64,000 bases of DNA from Variovorax sp. (GCA_004210915.1 SEGS01000012.1:1-64000); one strand, 5' to 3'; positions 9,928 through 20,541 are shown, numbered from the stretch's first letter. Translations and numbers: made by a program. The notes: generated by a model from the letters alone, not told the origin.

Positions 9928-10296
9928 TCAGTTGGCCTTGACGGCGCTGCCTTGTTGCGCCTGGATGCGCACGTCGGCAGGGTTGGCCATGGTGGAGATG
10001 ACCTGGCTGTTGACACGCGAGCCCGACGACACGTTCTGGTCAGGGCGCGAAGCGGCACGGATGGCTTCACCGACCACGATGGCGCGGTCTTGCGACACGG
10101 CCACGGTTTCGGCGCCGCGCGAACCGCGGGTCACGTTCTGGTTCGGTGCCGAAGCAGTGCGAACGGCTTCTGCGGCGACATCAGCGCGGCTCAGGGCCGA
10201 CACCGGCGCTTGCACGCCTTCGTAGGTTTCAGCGTGTGCGCCAGCGGCAGCGAGAATCGACAGGGCAGCGGCGGCGATGATTTGCGAGGTCTTCAT
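9928..10296 (-). CDS. Small exported protein with an internal repeat, function unknown
   Basis: A 122-residue protein with a clear Sec signal peptide ending AAAGAHA at residue 22, then ETYEGVQAPVSALSRADV. It resembles DUF4148-like small exported proteins of Burkholderiales, some of which are misnamed helicase SNF2 in databases. The mature part holds two copies of one unit 34 residues apart: EAVRTASAPNQNVTRGSR (43-60) and EAIRAASRPDQNVSSGSR (77-94). No cysteines or catalytic motifs are present. It is divergent from a LysR-type regulator that may or may not control it. Periplasmic location is inferred. Confidence 0.8.
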   Translation of the reverse strand: MKTSQIIAAAALSILAAAGAHAETYEGVQAPVSALSRADVAAEAVRTASAPNQNVTRGSRGAETVAVSQDRAIVVGEAIRAASRPDQNVSSGSRVNSQVISTMANPADVRIQAQQGSAVKAN

Positions 10297-10507
10297 TTCG
10301 ATTTTTCCTTGGATATGTACTTGGATGATTTCGAACCGGTCTTGGGTGGGTCACCGTCTCTTAGAGGAGGCGGCCACCGCGCTCGGGGCCCTGTTCACCC
10401 AGATCAGCGAGTGCCGGTCTGTGGGTGAATTTTGAATGCGAAGGACCCGGGTAAACCCTCTCGAAAGGAACCGCGGTGTTCTCGAAACGGAAACAATCGG
10501 AGTTCAT

Positions 10508-11461
10508 ATGGATGGTCTGGATCTGCTGAAAACATTTCGCGAAGTGGCAGCGCGCGGCAGCTTCTCGCGCGCAGCGACGGTGCTGGGCATGTCGAAGGCC
10601 AACGTGAGCAAGTACGTGGCGCTGCTGGAGGAACGCTTCGGCGTGCGGCTTCTCAATCGCTCGACCCGATCGGTCAGCATCACCGACGCGGGTCAGTTGC
10701 TGCTCGACCGCAGCACGCCGCTGCTGGAGATGATCGAACTCACCGAGACCGAGTTGCGCCAGCATGCGGGCGAACCGCGCGGGCGCCTGCGCATCACGGC
10801 GCCACATGGCCTGGGCTTGAGCGATCTGCCTGCGCTGATGGGGGAGTTCATGACGGCGCACCCGCAAGTGCATCTCAGCCTGCACCTGACCAACCGCGTG
10901 ATCGATCTGGCCGACGAAGGCGTCGACGTGGCCCTTCGCCTGGGACGGATCCGGGACGAAAATCTGATCGTGCGACGCCTGCGGCCGATGGAACTCGTGC
11001 TCTGCGCCGCGCCGGCCTACTGGGCGCGCCGTGGCATGCCGAAAGCGCCGGACGACATGCGCCGACATGACGTGCTGACCTATTCACTGGCCGGCAACAC
11101 GCCGACGCTGCCCTTCGAGGTCGAAGGCCAGCCTTACATCGTGCCCGTGCACAGCCGCATGGATGCCAACGATGCCGTGCCGCTGATCGGCGGCGCGCTG
11201 GCGGGACTCGGTGCGGTCTGCGTTCCTTCGATGATGGTGCAGCCTCATGTCGACCGCGGCGCGCTGGTGCCGGTGCTCAAGGAATTCATGCCCAGCGACC
11301 TGTGGCTGTACGCCGCCTACCTGCAACGCCGCCACAACAGCGGCGCGCTGCGGGCACTGCTGGACTTTCTGGTGGCGCGGGTGCCGGCACCCCAACCCGC
11401 GCCTGCCACGACGCCCGTGCCTGCCAAGGCCCGGGCGCGCAAGAAGCTCGCGGCCGCCTGA
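10508..11461 (+). CDS. LysR-family transcriptional regulator
   Basis: A 317-residue DNA-binding regulator. The N-terminal winged helix-turn-helix spans about residues 5-65, with the recognition region AATVLGMSKANVSKYVALLE. The substrate-binding domain follows. The last 25 or so residues form a proline/alanine-rich tail ending RKKLAAA, an extension beyond the usual family end. The ATG at 10508 starts MDGLDLLKTF, the normal beginning; an in-frame upstream extension has no homology pattern. Its target is unknown. It is divergent from the small repeat protein and convergent with the amidohydrolase run, ending 12 bp from it. Confidence 0.9.
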   Translation: MDGLDLLKTFREVAARGSFSRAATVLGMSKANVSKYVALLEERFGVRLLNRSTRSVSITDAGQLLLDRSTPLLEMIELTETELRQHAGEPRGRLRITAPHGLGLSDLPALMGEFMTAHPQVHLSLHLTNRVIDLADEGVDVALRLGRIRDENLIVRRLRPMELVLCAAPAYWARRGMPKAPDDMRRHDVLTYSLAGNTPTLPFEVEGQPYIVPVHSRMDANDAVPLIGGALAGLGAVCVPSMMVQPHVDRGALVPVLKEFMPSDLWLYAAYLQRRHNSGALRALLDFLVARVPAPQPAPATTPVPAKARARKKLAAA

Positions 11462-11473
11462 GTGCGGCAGCGC

Positions 11474-12370
11474 TCAGCGCATTCCGAAGAGCGCCGCTGC
11501 GTTGCCGAAGGCGATGCGCTCGGCCACGGCCGGCGGCAAGTCGCCGAGCCACACGCGGTAGCTGCGCATGATCTCGTCGTAGGCGCTCCAGCGCTGGTTG
11601 ACCCAGGTGTCTGACCCGACCAGAAAGCGGTCCGGGTACTTGAGAATCAACGCGCGCCATTCCGGGCAAAGCGTCCCGCCCTCGCAGGTCAGCCCCGGCC
11701 GGTAAGACAGCTCGCCCATGAGGCGTGGATAGCGCGCCAGCATCGCGTCGACCCGTGCCACCGGCGTGCCGCCGATGCCGGTGTGCGCCCAGATCAATCG
11801 CAGCGACTGGCCCTTCGATGGCGCGTTCGCCATCAACAGGTCGACCGCGACATCGTCCACGTGCGCCAGCACCGTGAGTTGCTTTTCCTCGGCCAGCGCG
11901 ACCAGCTTCCTGGCGATCGGGCCATTGGCATTCGCGCTGTCATAGAGATGGAATTCGCCAAGACCGCGGTAAGGCCCGCTCGCGGTGCCGCGCGCGAGTT
12001 CGGTCTGCACCATGTCGTAGATCGTCGGGTCGCGAAACCAGTTCGTGTAGTCCTCGCGGTTGCGGTACAGACGCACGAAGGGCACGACCATCACGCCGGC
12101 GGCGCGGGTTTCGCGCGCAGCTGCCAGCGTTCGCGTCCCGGTGTTGGGCCGCGAGTTGGCGATGATCGCGGTCACCTGGTTGCGCTGCATGCGCGCCAGC
12201 GCCTCGGTGGGTGGAAACGGACCCGCGTCGCCGTCCCACGCTTCCACGTTGTAGTGCAGGTGCGTATCGAACAATGGGCCGCTGTAGTCGGCCGCCTGCG
12301 CAGCGCCGCCAACGGCCAACGCGAATGCCATCAAAGCGCCACGGATCCGCGTGGAAGACGAAAGAGCCAC
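11474..12370 (-). CDS. Exported amidohydrolase-family (TIM-barrel) hydrolase
   Basis: A 298-residue metal-dependent hydrolase of the amidohydrolase-2 type (PF04909-like). A signal peptide ends near GGAAQA (residue 26). The metal-binding FDTHLHYN follows at 34-41 (D35, H37, H39), with further barrel motifs LAHVDD, WAHTG and GSDTW. The substrate is unknown; relatives act on lactones, decarboxylatable aromatics or amides. The GTG start is five bases after the dienelactone hydrolase stop, so it is third in a run with the isomerase and that hydrolase. A periplasmic location for this fold is less common. Confidence 0.82.
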   Translation of the reverse strand: MALSSSTRIRGALMAFALAVGGAAQAADYSGPLFDTHLHYNVEAWDGDAGPFPPTEALARMQRNQVTAIIANSRPNTGTRTLAAARETRAAGVMVVPFVRLYRNREDYTNWFRDPTIYDMVQTELARGTASGPYRGLGEFHLYDSANANGPIARKLVALAEEKQLTVLAHVDDVAVDLLMANAPSKGQSLRLIWAHTGIGGTPVARVDAMLARYPRLMGELSYRPGLTCEGGTLCPEWRALILKYPDRFLVGSDTWVNQRWSAYDEIMRSYRVWLGDLPPAVAERIAFGNAAALFGMR

Positions 12371-12375
12371 CGCGC

Positions 12376-13068
12376 TCAGCCGACGTGCTTCTGGAAGAAC
12401 GCCAGCGTGCGCTGCCGCGCCAGCGCTGCCGCCTCGGCGTTGTACGAGCCGCGCTGCTCGCAGTTGAAACCATGGCCCGAGGCGTACACATGGACCTCGA
12501 CTTCAGGATGCGCCTTGCGGAAGGCCTCGATGGTGTCGAGCGGGATCCAGTGGTCGTTGTCGCCGAAGTGCGCGAGCACGGGCACCGTCGGCTGCAGCGC
12601 GCTTTCCTCGGGCGTCGTCATGCCGCCGCCGTAGTAGGGCACCGCCGCGGCGAGGCCCGGCACCGCGCTGGCCGCGCGCCACGTCAGCAAGCCGCCCCAG
12701 CAAAAACCGACGATGCCCACCTTGCCGGCTTTCGCCGCGTAGGCCACCGCCGCTTCGATGTCCTGCAGCACACCCGGGTCCGGCAAGGCTTCGGCCGCGG
12801 TCTTGAGGCCGAAGCCGGCTTTCATGTCGTCGTCGCTGTAGCCGAGCTCGACATTCGGCTGCACCCGATGAAAGGTGGACGGCGCGACGGCGAGGTAACC
12901 GTCGGCTGCATAGCCGTCGGCCACCGAGCGGATGTGCGAATTCACGCCGAAGATTTCCTGCAGTACCACGACGGCGCCTCGCGGCGTGCCCTGCGGCTCG
13001 GCGACGTAAGCGGGAAAAGTGAAGCCGTCTTTGGCGGTGAGATCGATGAACTGGCCCATGGTGGTCAT
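12376..13068 (-). CDS. Dienelactone hydrolase family protein
   Basis: A 230-residue alpha/beta hydrolase of the carboxymethylenebutenolidase family. The nucleophile is cysteine, as in true dienelactone hydrolases: GFCWGG at 121-126 with C123. The acid is probably D170 or D172 in [10 protein letters not shown] and the base is H199 in [13 protein letters not shown] (37-41) supplies the conserved glutamate. The ATG at 13068 overlaps the stop of the upstream isomerase gene as ATGA, which supports this start. True dienelactone hydrolases act in chlorocatechol degradation, but many chromosomal homologues have other esters as substrates. Confidence 0.88.
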   Translation of the reverse strand: MTTMGQFIDLTAKDGFTFPAYVAEPQGTPRGAVVVLQEIFGVNSHIRSVADGYAADGYLAVAPSTFHRVQPNVELGYSDDDMKAGFGLKTAAEALPDPGVLQDIEAAVAYAAKAGKVGIVGFCWGGLLTWRAASAVPGLAAAVPYYGGGMTTPEESALQPTVPVLAHFGDNDHWIPLDTIEAFRKAHPEVEVHVYASGHGFNCEQRGSYNAEAAALARQRTLAFFQKHVG

Positions 13069-13694
13069 GCTCCTGTGGCGGTGCGGGTGGTGGATGAAGA
13101 TTGCAAGGCGCGCGCGACAAAGTCGAGCCGGTCCTGCCCCCAGAATATCTCGCCGTCGATCACGTAGCTCGGCGCGCCGAACACCTGCGCATCGATGGCC
13201 TGTTGCGTGTACGACTCGTACAGTTCCTGCACGGCTTGGCTGAGCGACTGCTCGGCGCGTTTGGCGGGCAACCCGCATTCGGCGACCAGCGCCTCGAGCA
13301 CCGCCGGGTCGCCGATGTTGCGCTGCTCGACCCAGACCGCCGCGAACACCGCCGCGCACATGCGCAGTGCCGCTTCAGCACCATCATGCTGGTCGACCGC
13401 GATGATGAGTCGCGCGGCATCGTCACCGGCGACCGGAAAGAACTTGGGCTTGACGTGCAGCGGCAACCCGAGATGTTGTGAGAAACGCGCGAGTTCGGCG
13501 AGCCGGTAGGCCTGGCGCTGCGGCGCCCGCTTGCCGAGCGGCAAGCCCCCGGAGATCGGGAACACGCTGCCGAGGTCGACCGGCCGCACGCGCACCGTGG
13601 CGCCGGCGGCTGCGGCGAGGGAAACGAAGCGCGCGTGGCCCAGGTAGGTCCACGGGCTTTGAGGCGCGAAGTAGTAGTCGATGGTGCGGCTCAC
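13065..13694 (-). CDS. 2-hydroxychromene-2-carboxylate isomerase family protein (DsbA/GST-kappa fold)
   Basis: A 209-residue thioredoxin-fold protein. The N-terminal TIDYYFAPQSPWTYLGH carries the active-site serine region of the family, and GAPSYVIDGEIFWGQDRLDFV near the C-terminus has the typical cis-proline loop. True members isomerise hydroxychromene carboxylates in naphthalene degradation using glutathione; many genomic members are only glutathione-dependent isomerases by similarity. The GTG at 13694 was preferred because it gives the standard N-terminus and has an AAGGGA-like site upstream; a longer frame would run into the divergent promoter region. Confidence 0.87.
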   Translation of the reverse strand: MSRTIDYYFAPQSPWTYLGHARFVSLAAAAGATVRVRPVDLGSVFPISGGLPLGKRAPQRQAYRLAELARFSQHLGLPLHVKPKFFPVAGDDAARLIIAVDQHDGAEAALRMCAAVFAAVWVEQRNIGDPAVLEALVAECGLPAKRAEQSLSQAVQELYESYTQQAIDAQVFGAPSYVIDGEIFWGQDRLDFVARALQSSSTTRTATGA

Positions 13695-13755
13695 GGCGGT
13701 CCCTTTCGGTGTGTGCGGAACGATGGTCCTGAATGAGGGGCCGAGTGATGTAATC

Positions 13756-13763
13756 GACCGGTC
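13756..13763. promoter_or_regulatory. Possible TetR-type operator core
   Basis: An 8-bp perfect palindrome, GACCGGTC, lies in the 158-bp divergent spacer between the isomerase gene and the SDR gene. This core resembles operators of several TetR-family repressors. No TetR gene is adjacent in the window and an 8-bp palindrome can occur by chance in GC-rich DNA, so this is only a pointer. Confidence 0.2.
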
Positions 13764-13852
13764 ATCGTCCATCGACGGGATGTCGACAAGCCCGCCATCG
13801 GCGGGCCCGGACGTTTTTAACTGAGGCACAGCATTCGTGCAGGAAGCGGGAC

Positions 13853-14599
13853 ATGGACCAGGTGCTCTTGATCACGGGTGGCAGTCGCGGCATCGGCGCC
13901 GCCACCGCACTGCTCGCTGCGAAGCGCGGCTTTGCCGTGGCCGTCAACTATGCGCAGAACGCGCAGGCCGCCGAAGCCGTGGTGCACGCCATCCGCGCTG
14001 GTGGGGGCAAGGCGATTGCAGTGCAGGGCGATGTGGGCGACGAGGCGCAGGTGCTGCCGATGTTCGCGCAGGTCGACGCCCAGCTCGGGCGATTGACGGC
14101 GCTGGTCAACAACGCCGGCGTGGTCGATGTGCAGGCCCGCGTCGACGAGATGAGCGTGGCGCGGCTCGAGCGCATGCTGCGCATCAACGTGATCGGCAGC
14201 TTCGTCTGCGCGCGCGAGGCTGTGCGGCGCATGAGCACGCGCCATGGAGGCCAGGGCGGCGTGATCGTCAACCTCTCCAGCGCGGCAGCGCGCCTGGGTT
14301 CCCCGGGCCAGTACGTCGACTACGCGGCGAGCAAGGGCGCGATCGATTCGATGACGATCGGGCTCGCGAAGGAAGTCGCCGCCGAAGGCATCCGCGTCAA
14401 CGCGGTCCGCCCCGGGCTGATCGATACCGAGATCCACGCGTCCGGCGGCCTGCCCGACCGCGCGCAGCAGCTCGCGCACACGGTGCCGATGCAGCGCACC
14501 GGCAGCGCCGAGGAGGTGGCCTCGGGCATCGTCTGGCTGCTCTCACCCGAATCGAGCTACACCACCGGCACGGTGCTGGACGTGACGGGCGGCCGCTGA
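13853..14599 (+). CDS. Short-chain dehydrogenase/reductase (FabG-like)
   Basis: A 248-residue NAD(P)-dependent oxidoreductase of the classical SDR family. The cofactor motif TGGSRGIG is at 8-15, NNAG at 86-89, the catalytic serine at about 142-143, and YAASK with Y157 and K161. The C-terminus ending TGTVLDVTGGR is typical. The R12 position suggests NADPH, as an inference. The substrate is unknown. The stop codon overlaps the start of marC by one base (TGATG), so the two are co-translated. Confidence 0.92.
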   Translation: MDQVLLITGGSRGIGAATALLAAKRGFAVAVNYAQNAQAAEAVVHAIRAGGGKAIAVQGDVGDEAQVLPMFAQVDAQLGRLTALVNNAGVVDVQARVDEMSVARLERMLRINVIGSFVCAREAVRRMSTRHGGQGGVIVNLSSAAARLGSPGQYVDYAASKGAIDSMTIGLAKEVAAEGIRVNAVRPGLIDTEIHASGGLPDRAQQLAHTVPMQRTGSAEEVASGIVWLLSPESSYTTGTVLDVTGGR

Positions 14600-15254
14600 T
14601 GTCCAGCTCGATGGACCTGATCAAGCCGCTGGTCACGCTGGTGGCCATCGTCAACCCGCTGGCCATCGTGCCCTTCTTCATCCACTACACGCAGGGCTAC
14701 AGCGAGGCCCAGCGCCGGCGCACGGTCATCACCTCGTCGCTCAGCGCCTTCCTGGTGATCGCGGTCAGCGCGTTGCTGGGGCTGCAACTGCTGTCCTTCT
14801 TCGGCATCTCGATCGCGAGCTTCCAGGTGGGTGGCGGCTTGCTGCTGCTGATGAGTTCGCTCTCGATGCTCAACGCGCAGCAGCCTGCCGAGAGCAAGAC
14901 CAGCGCCGAAGAGGTGCGCGCGACCGAGGTCAAGGCTTCGCTCGGCGCATCGATCGCGGTCGTGCCCTTGACGATCCCGCTGCTGACCGGACCGGCCACG
15001 ATGTCGACGGTCGTGATCTATGCCGAAAAGACCCGGCACCTGTGGGAGTTGCTGGTGCTGGTCGGCTACGGCGTGGTGGTCGCGCTGGCCACCGCTGTGG
15101 CGTTCTCGCTGGCCCAGCCGATCTCGCGCGTGCTCGGCAAGACGGGCATCAACATCATGACGCGCCTGATGGGCCTGATCCTCGCCGCGCTGGCCGTCGA
15201 GGTGATGGCCGACGGACTGGGCAAGCTCTTTCCGCTGCTGACGCGCGCGGCCGG

Positions 15255-15258
<4 letters not shown>
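14599..15258 (+). CDS. MarC-family integral membrane protein
   Basis: A 219-residue, six-helix membrane protein of the MarC/NAAT family. Segments VAIVNPLAIVPFFI (N-terminal helix) and TIPLLTGPATMSTVV (middle) are conserved family features. MarC is no longer considered a multidrug-resistance protein; archaeal relatives transport neutral amino acids, but substrates of bacterial members are unclear. It overlaps the SDR stop by one base at its start, and its own stop overlaps the convergent DUF1501 stop. Confidence 0.9.
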
Positions 15259-16749
<1,491 letters not shown>

Positions 16750-16758
16750 GGGGCCGCC

Positions 16759-18633
16759 TTATTTCTGGATCAGGTAGTCGGGAGATGCCATCACCAGCAG
16801 GATCGCGGCATGGATGCGATTCATCTTGAGCGTGTCGTCGCTGGTCGAAGCGACGGGCGGCGTGGCGAGCGCGCCGGTGATGAGCGCGAGCGTTTCGGGC
16901 GACAGCTGGTTGGCGCACAACACAAGGTTGATGCGGCGCACCAGCGCGGCCGCGTCAACCACCAGCGACTTCTCGACCGCATAGCTCGCGATCACATCCT
17001 TGCTGGCGAACCCGTTGACCAGGACGCCTTGCATGAAGTTGAGGTAGCCGCCCACGCTGGTCTCGTTGACCAGCTGGAATTCGGGCGCCGACTTGCCTTC
17101 GCGCGCCAGCACGGTGGAAGGCGGCACGTAGCCGGGTCGGAAGAAGTTGAAGACCGACGGCGAGCGCAGCGGGCTCTGGCCGAGGCGGCCGGCCGGATCA
17201 GAGGTGCTGCCTATCTTCCATGTGTCGAGGGCCGACTCCACGCCGAAGCTGCGGCCCCACTGCACCAGCCGCAGCATCGGCTCGCGCAGGCGGCCGAAGT
17301 CCGGATCGCTCAGGCCCGCCGGGCCGCGCGCCTCGTTGTCCAGCAACACGGCGGCGAACACGCTCTTCATGTCGCCGCGCACGCCGGCGCCGTTGTCGGC
17401 GAACACGCTCGACACCCGCGCCACATAGGCCGGACTCGGGTTGCTGGTGACCAGCCGCTGGATCACCTGCTTGCCGATGAAGGGGCCGACATTCGGGTGG
17501 TTGAACAGGGTGTCGAGCGCCGTTTTCAGTGCCGCCGCGGCACTTTCGGCGTTGGCCGCGCGGGCGGGCACGGTCGCGCCGAGGAACTTGGCTTCGAGCA
17601 GCGAATGGCGGGACGGTGTCACGACCATGCGGCGCTGGGTCCACTGGTTGCTCTCGCTCCGGCCGCCGTCGGGCCGGGTGAAGGCGTTGCGCTCCGCTTC
17701 CTTGATGTCCACGTCATAGCCCGTGAACACGCGCGCCAGATTGGTGACATCTTCCTGCGTGTAGCTGTCGAGCGGCTGGCCCTCGGCGCCCCGGCGCACG
17801 CTGCCATCGGCGTTGAGCTGGTGCAGGCCCAGCGTCATGAGCTGCATCACTTCGCGCGCGTAGTTCTCGTCGGGCTGGCGCCCGCTGTTGTTCTCTTTCT
17901 GGTTGCCGCGGGTGTTCAGGTAGAAGCCCATGGCGGGATTGAGGGTCACGGCTTCCAGCAAATCGCGGAAGTTGCCCGTGACGCCAGCGGCCAGCATGTC
18001 CCAGTACTGGGCCATCATGTGGTGCGGCCAGCTGGAACCCAGTTCGTTGGCCGAGACCACGAAGATCTCCGAGAAGACCAGCGCCATGCGCTTGCGGAAG
18101 CCGTCGCTCGACTTGATCAGCTCGCGCCAGATCATGTCGTCGACATTGACGGTGTTGTACGCCTTGCCGTTGAGCCATTGCCACGCGGTCTGCGTCGCCG
18201 GTGCGTCGGCTTGCTCCCCGAGCCAGGGCAGAAGGCCCTTGGCGCGCACGGCGGCGATTTCGGCTTCGGTGGCGGAAAACTGGGCCTGGAGAAGGAAACG
18301 TGCAGCCTCGTCGTCGGATTTGGCTTCGGTGTAGAGCCAGGTCTGCCCAGTGGATGTGGTGGCAATCGGCGTGAGCGAGCCGGCCTGCACGCCCTCGGAG
18401 CCCGAGCCCGAACCGCCGGCGGGCCCCGCGCCCAGCCCCGGGCCGAAGAAGGCGTTGCCGCCCCCGTCGGCGCTTCCGCCGCCGCAAGCGGCCAGCGCCG
18501 TCGATGCTGCCAGCGCCGCGGTCAGCGCAAGGCGGCCATTCGTCTCTGCAACGGCTGTATCGACGCGCGCTTCGGACCCGCGCACGCTTGAATCGACCGC
18601 GGCATCGCGGTCGATGATGGTTTCTACGCCCAT
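16759..18633 (-). CDS. DUF1800-family protein
   Basis: A 624-residue protein that typically pairs with DUF1501, as here (9 bp upstream of it). Recognisable segments include NVDDMIWRELIKSSDGFRKR, MALVFSEIF, DENYAREVMQLMTLGLH and the late FNFFRPGYVPP. The N-terminus is unusual: about 33 polar residues precede a short hydrophobic stretch ending TALAACGGGS (C50), which looks like a lipobox but is far from the start. A glycine-rich linker follows. The ATG at 18633 was chosen over a GTG at 18645 because AGGA lies five bases upstream. Function is unknown; its partner gene is broken. Confidence 0.85.
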   Translation of the reverse strand: MGVETIIDRDAAVDSSVRGSEARVDTAVAETNGRLALTAALAASTALAACGGGSADGGGNAFFGPGLGAGPAGGSGSGSEGVQAGSLTPIATTSTGQTWLYTEAKSDDEAARFLLQAQFSATEAEIAAVRAKGLLPWLGEQADAPATQTAWQWLNGKAYNTVNVDDMIWRELIKSSDGFRKRMALVFSEIFVVSANELGSSWPHHMMAQYWDMLAAGVTGNFRDLLEAVTLNPAMGFYLNTRGNQKENNSGRQPDENYAREVMQLMTLGLHQLNADGSVRRGAEGQPLDSYTQEDVTNLARVFTGYDVDIKEAERNAFTRPDGGRSESNQWTQRRMVVTPSRHSLLEAKFLGATVPARAANAESAAAALKTALDTLFNHPNVGPFIGKQVIQRLVTSNPSPAYVARVSSVFADNGAGVRGDMKSVFAAVLLDNEARGPAGLSDPDFGRLREPMLRLVQWGRSFGVESALDTWKIGSTSDPAGRLGQSPLRSPSVFNFFRPGYVPPSTVLAREGKSAPEFQLVNETSVGGYLNFMQGVLVNGFASKDVIASYAVEKSLVVDAAALVRRINLVLCANQLSPETLALITGALATPPVASTSDDTLKMNRIHAAILLVMASPDYLIQK

Positions 18634-18810
18634 GATTTTCCTCACTCCTCGACGCTTCGGCGTCCCTTGTTCTAGGCAAGTGGCGTGCCCGCGTGGCAGA
18701 CAGCCCGAAAGGAATGTAAAGGCGTACTCAGCGACTGAGCGCGTAAGGAAAAGTGACTTTTCTCGTCACATGTAATCCAAACGTACTCTTTTTTCTGCCG
18801 GAATTTGTCG

Positions 18811-19635
18811 CTATCGGCGGGCGGCCGCGAGTGTTTGGCGGGTGCGGCCGGCCTCGCGACGCGCCGCTTCGGCGAAGTCGTCGCCGGACGAGGCATAGCA
18901 GATCGCGCGGGACGAATTGACGATGATCGGGGCGTCATCTCTCCACCCGGCGCGCACCGTGGCGACAGCATCGCCGCCCTGCGCGCCCACCCCCGGAATG
19001 AGCAGCGGCACGGTGGGCGCGAGCGCGCGCACCCGCTCGATTTCGGCTGGATAGGTCGCGCCGACCACCAGGCCCAGTTGGCCGTTCAGGTTCCACGGCC
19101 CCTGAGCGAGCTTTGCAACGTGTTCATACAAATAAAGCTGGCCTTCGATGCCCGCCAGCCGCTGGCCTTGCAAGTCGGCACCGCCCGGATTGCTCGTGCG
19201 GCAGAGCAGAAAAGCGCCCTTGCCTTCGTGTTTCAAGTAGGGCGCGACCGAATCAAACCCCATGAAGGGTGACAACGTGACGGCGTCGGCCCCGTAGCGC
19301 TCGAACGCCTCGATCGCGTACTGCTCGGCGGTGGAGCCGATGTCGCCGCGCTTGGCGTCCAGGATGACCGGCACATCGGGCGCCGCGCGGCGCATGTGCG
19401 CCATCAGCTTCTCGAGCTGATCCTCGGCGCGATGGGCGGCGAAGTAGGCGATCTGGGGCTTGAAGGCGATCACGAGATCTGCCGTCGCATCCACAATCCG
19501 AGCACAAAAATCGTAGATCTTGCTGGCATCTGCGCGCAACGCGCCAGGAAATTTGGCGGGTTCGGGGTCCAGCCCCACGCACAACAGCGAGTCGTTGTTG
19601 CGCTCGGCAGCGCGCAGCCTGTCCAGGAAAGTCAT
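18811..19635 (-). CDS. pyrF: Orotidine 5'-phosphate decarboxylase (long, type 2)
   Basis: Last step of UMP synthesis, converting OMP to UMP. The 274-residue length marks the longer bacterial subtype. The catalytic array is ILDAKRGDIGST (residues 91-102), with K95 flanked by D93 and D98. VGLDPEP near residue 20 and LIPGVGAQGGD near the C-terminus are also conserved. It starts 51 bp after the UDG-like gene and may be the last gene of the tsaB-rimI run. The 177 bp between it and DUF1800 hold only weak short inverted repeats. Confidence 0.95.
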   Translation of the reverse strand: MTFLDRLRAAERNNDSLLCVGLDPEPAKFPGALRADASKIYDFCARIVDATADLVIAFKPQIAYFAAHRAEDQLEKLMAHMRRAAPDVPVILDAKRGDIGSTAEQYAIEAFERYGADAVTLSPFMGFDSVAPYLKHEGKGAFLLCRTSNPGGADLQGQRLAGIEGQLYLYEHVAKLAQGPWNLNGQLGLVVGATYPAEIERVRALAPTVPLLIPGVGAQGGDAVATVRAGWRDDAPIIVNSSRAICYASSGDDFAEAARREAGRTRQTLAAARR

Positions 19636-19686
19636 CGGCGGATTCTAGGCGCCGGGCTCCTGGCGGCCGCCGAACGCGTCACCGTC

Positions 19687-20541
19687 TCAACGGGTCAGCG
19701 GGTCGATCTGCTCGGCCGCCAAGCACAGATCGGCCCAGGCCCGCGCCTTGTCGGCCGGGTTGCGCAGCAGGTATGCGGGGTGGTAGGTCGCGACCATCGG
19801 CGTGCCGCCGATCGCGGGCAGCGGCGCCACGCGGCCCCGCAGCCGACCGAGCGGCTCGGCGCTTTCCAGCAGGCTCTGAGCGGCAAGCGGGCCCATGGCC
19901 AGCACCACACGCGGCGCCAGGGCCGTGGCGTGGGCAACCCAGGCGTCGGGCATTGATCGGGGACCGCCGGGCTGGCCCGACGCCACGCCGCGGTGCGTGC
20001 GCATCAGGTGCACCGGTGTGCTCCCCGCATGCAGGCGGAGCGCCCGCAGCATCGCATCGAGCAGCTGGCCGGCCTCGCCTGCGAAGACCTCGCCGTGGCG
20101 GCCGTCGGCCTCGGGCGGCATGTCGACCACCACCAGCCAGCCGCCGTCGACCGGGGCGCAGTCGCCGTCACCGCCACTGTCACCGACATAGACGCGTCGC
20201 GGCGTATCGACCAGCACGCCGGCGCCGTGAGCACCACCCGCGGCTGCAGGACGGGGCGCGGGCATTGGCGCTGCCACAGCAGGCGGGGCCGGCTTGGCAC
20301 GTGCGGGCGATGCCGTTACGCCGTCAGCGAGCGTGTGAGGCGGAGCGGGCTCCTGCGTTGACAACTGCGCCGGGGCCTGCGGCGAGACGACCATCGCCGC
20401 GGGTTCCGTTCCCGCGGCCGCGTCCGATTCGGTGGTGCCGGCGGCTGCCATCGAAGACGTTGGCCACCAGACTTTCACGCCCATCTCGTCGAGCATCGCG
20501 CGCTGGCGCGCGTCGAGATGCAGCATGGGAGGCGCGCTCAT
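19687..20541 (-). CDS. Uracil-DNA glycosylase family 4/5-like protein, divergent
   Basis: A 284-residue protein with a low-complexity N-terminal half rich in alanine and proline and a C-terminal UDG-like domain. The conserved glycosylase motif ATYHPAYLLRNP lies at 251-262, and EVFAGEAGQLLDAML at 151-165 matches the region after the first motif. The catalytic first motif, normally GEAPG with an acidic residue, reads DMPPEAD here. The four iron-sulfur cysteines of family 4 are absent: only C128 and C273 exist. The start overlaps the rimI stop as ATGA. Base-excision activity is plausible but not assured. Confidence 0.75.
   Translation of the reverse strand: MSAPPMLHLDARQRAMLDEMGVKVWWPTSSMAAAGTTESDAAAGTEPAAMVVSPQAPAQLSTQEPAPPHTLADGVTASPARAKPAPPAVAAPMPAPRPAAAGGAHGAGVLVDTPRRVYVGDSGGDGDCAPVDGGWLVVVDMPPEADGRHGEVFAGEAGQLLDAMLRALRLHAGSTPVHLMRTHRGVASGQPGGPRSMPDAWVAHATALAPRVVLAMGPLAAQSLLESAEPLGRLRGRVAPLPAIGGTPMVATYHPAYLLRNPADKARAWADLCLAAEQIDPLTR

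Noticed and set aside
13065-13829. Longer isomerase reading frame starting at 13829
   Set aside because: The first 45 codons lie in the divergent promoter region and do not resemble the family; GTG at 13694 gives the standard start.
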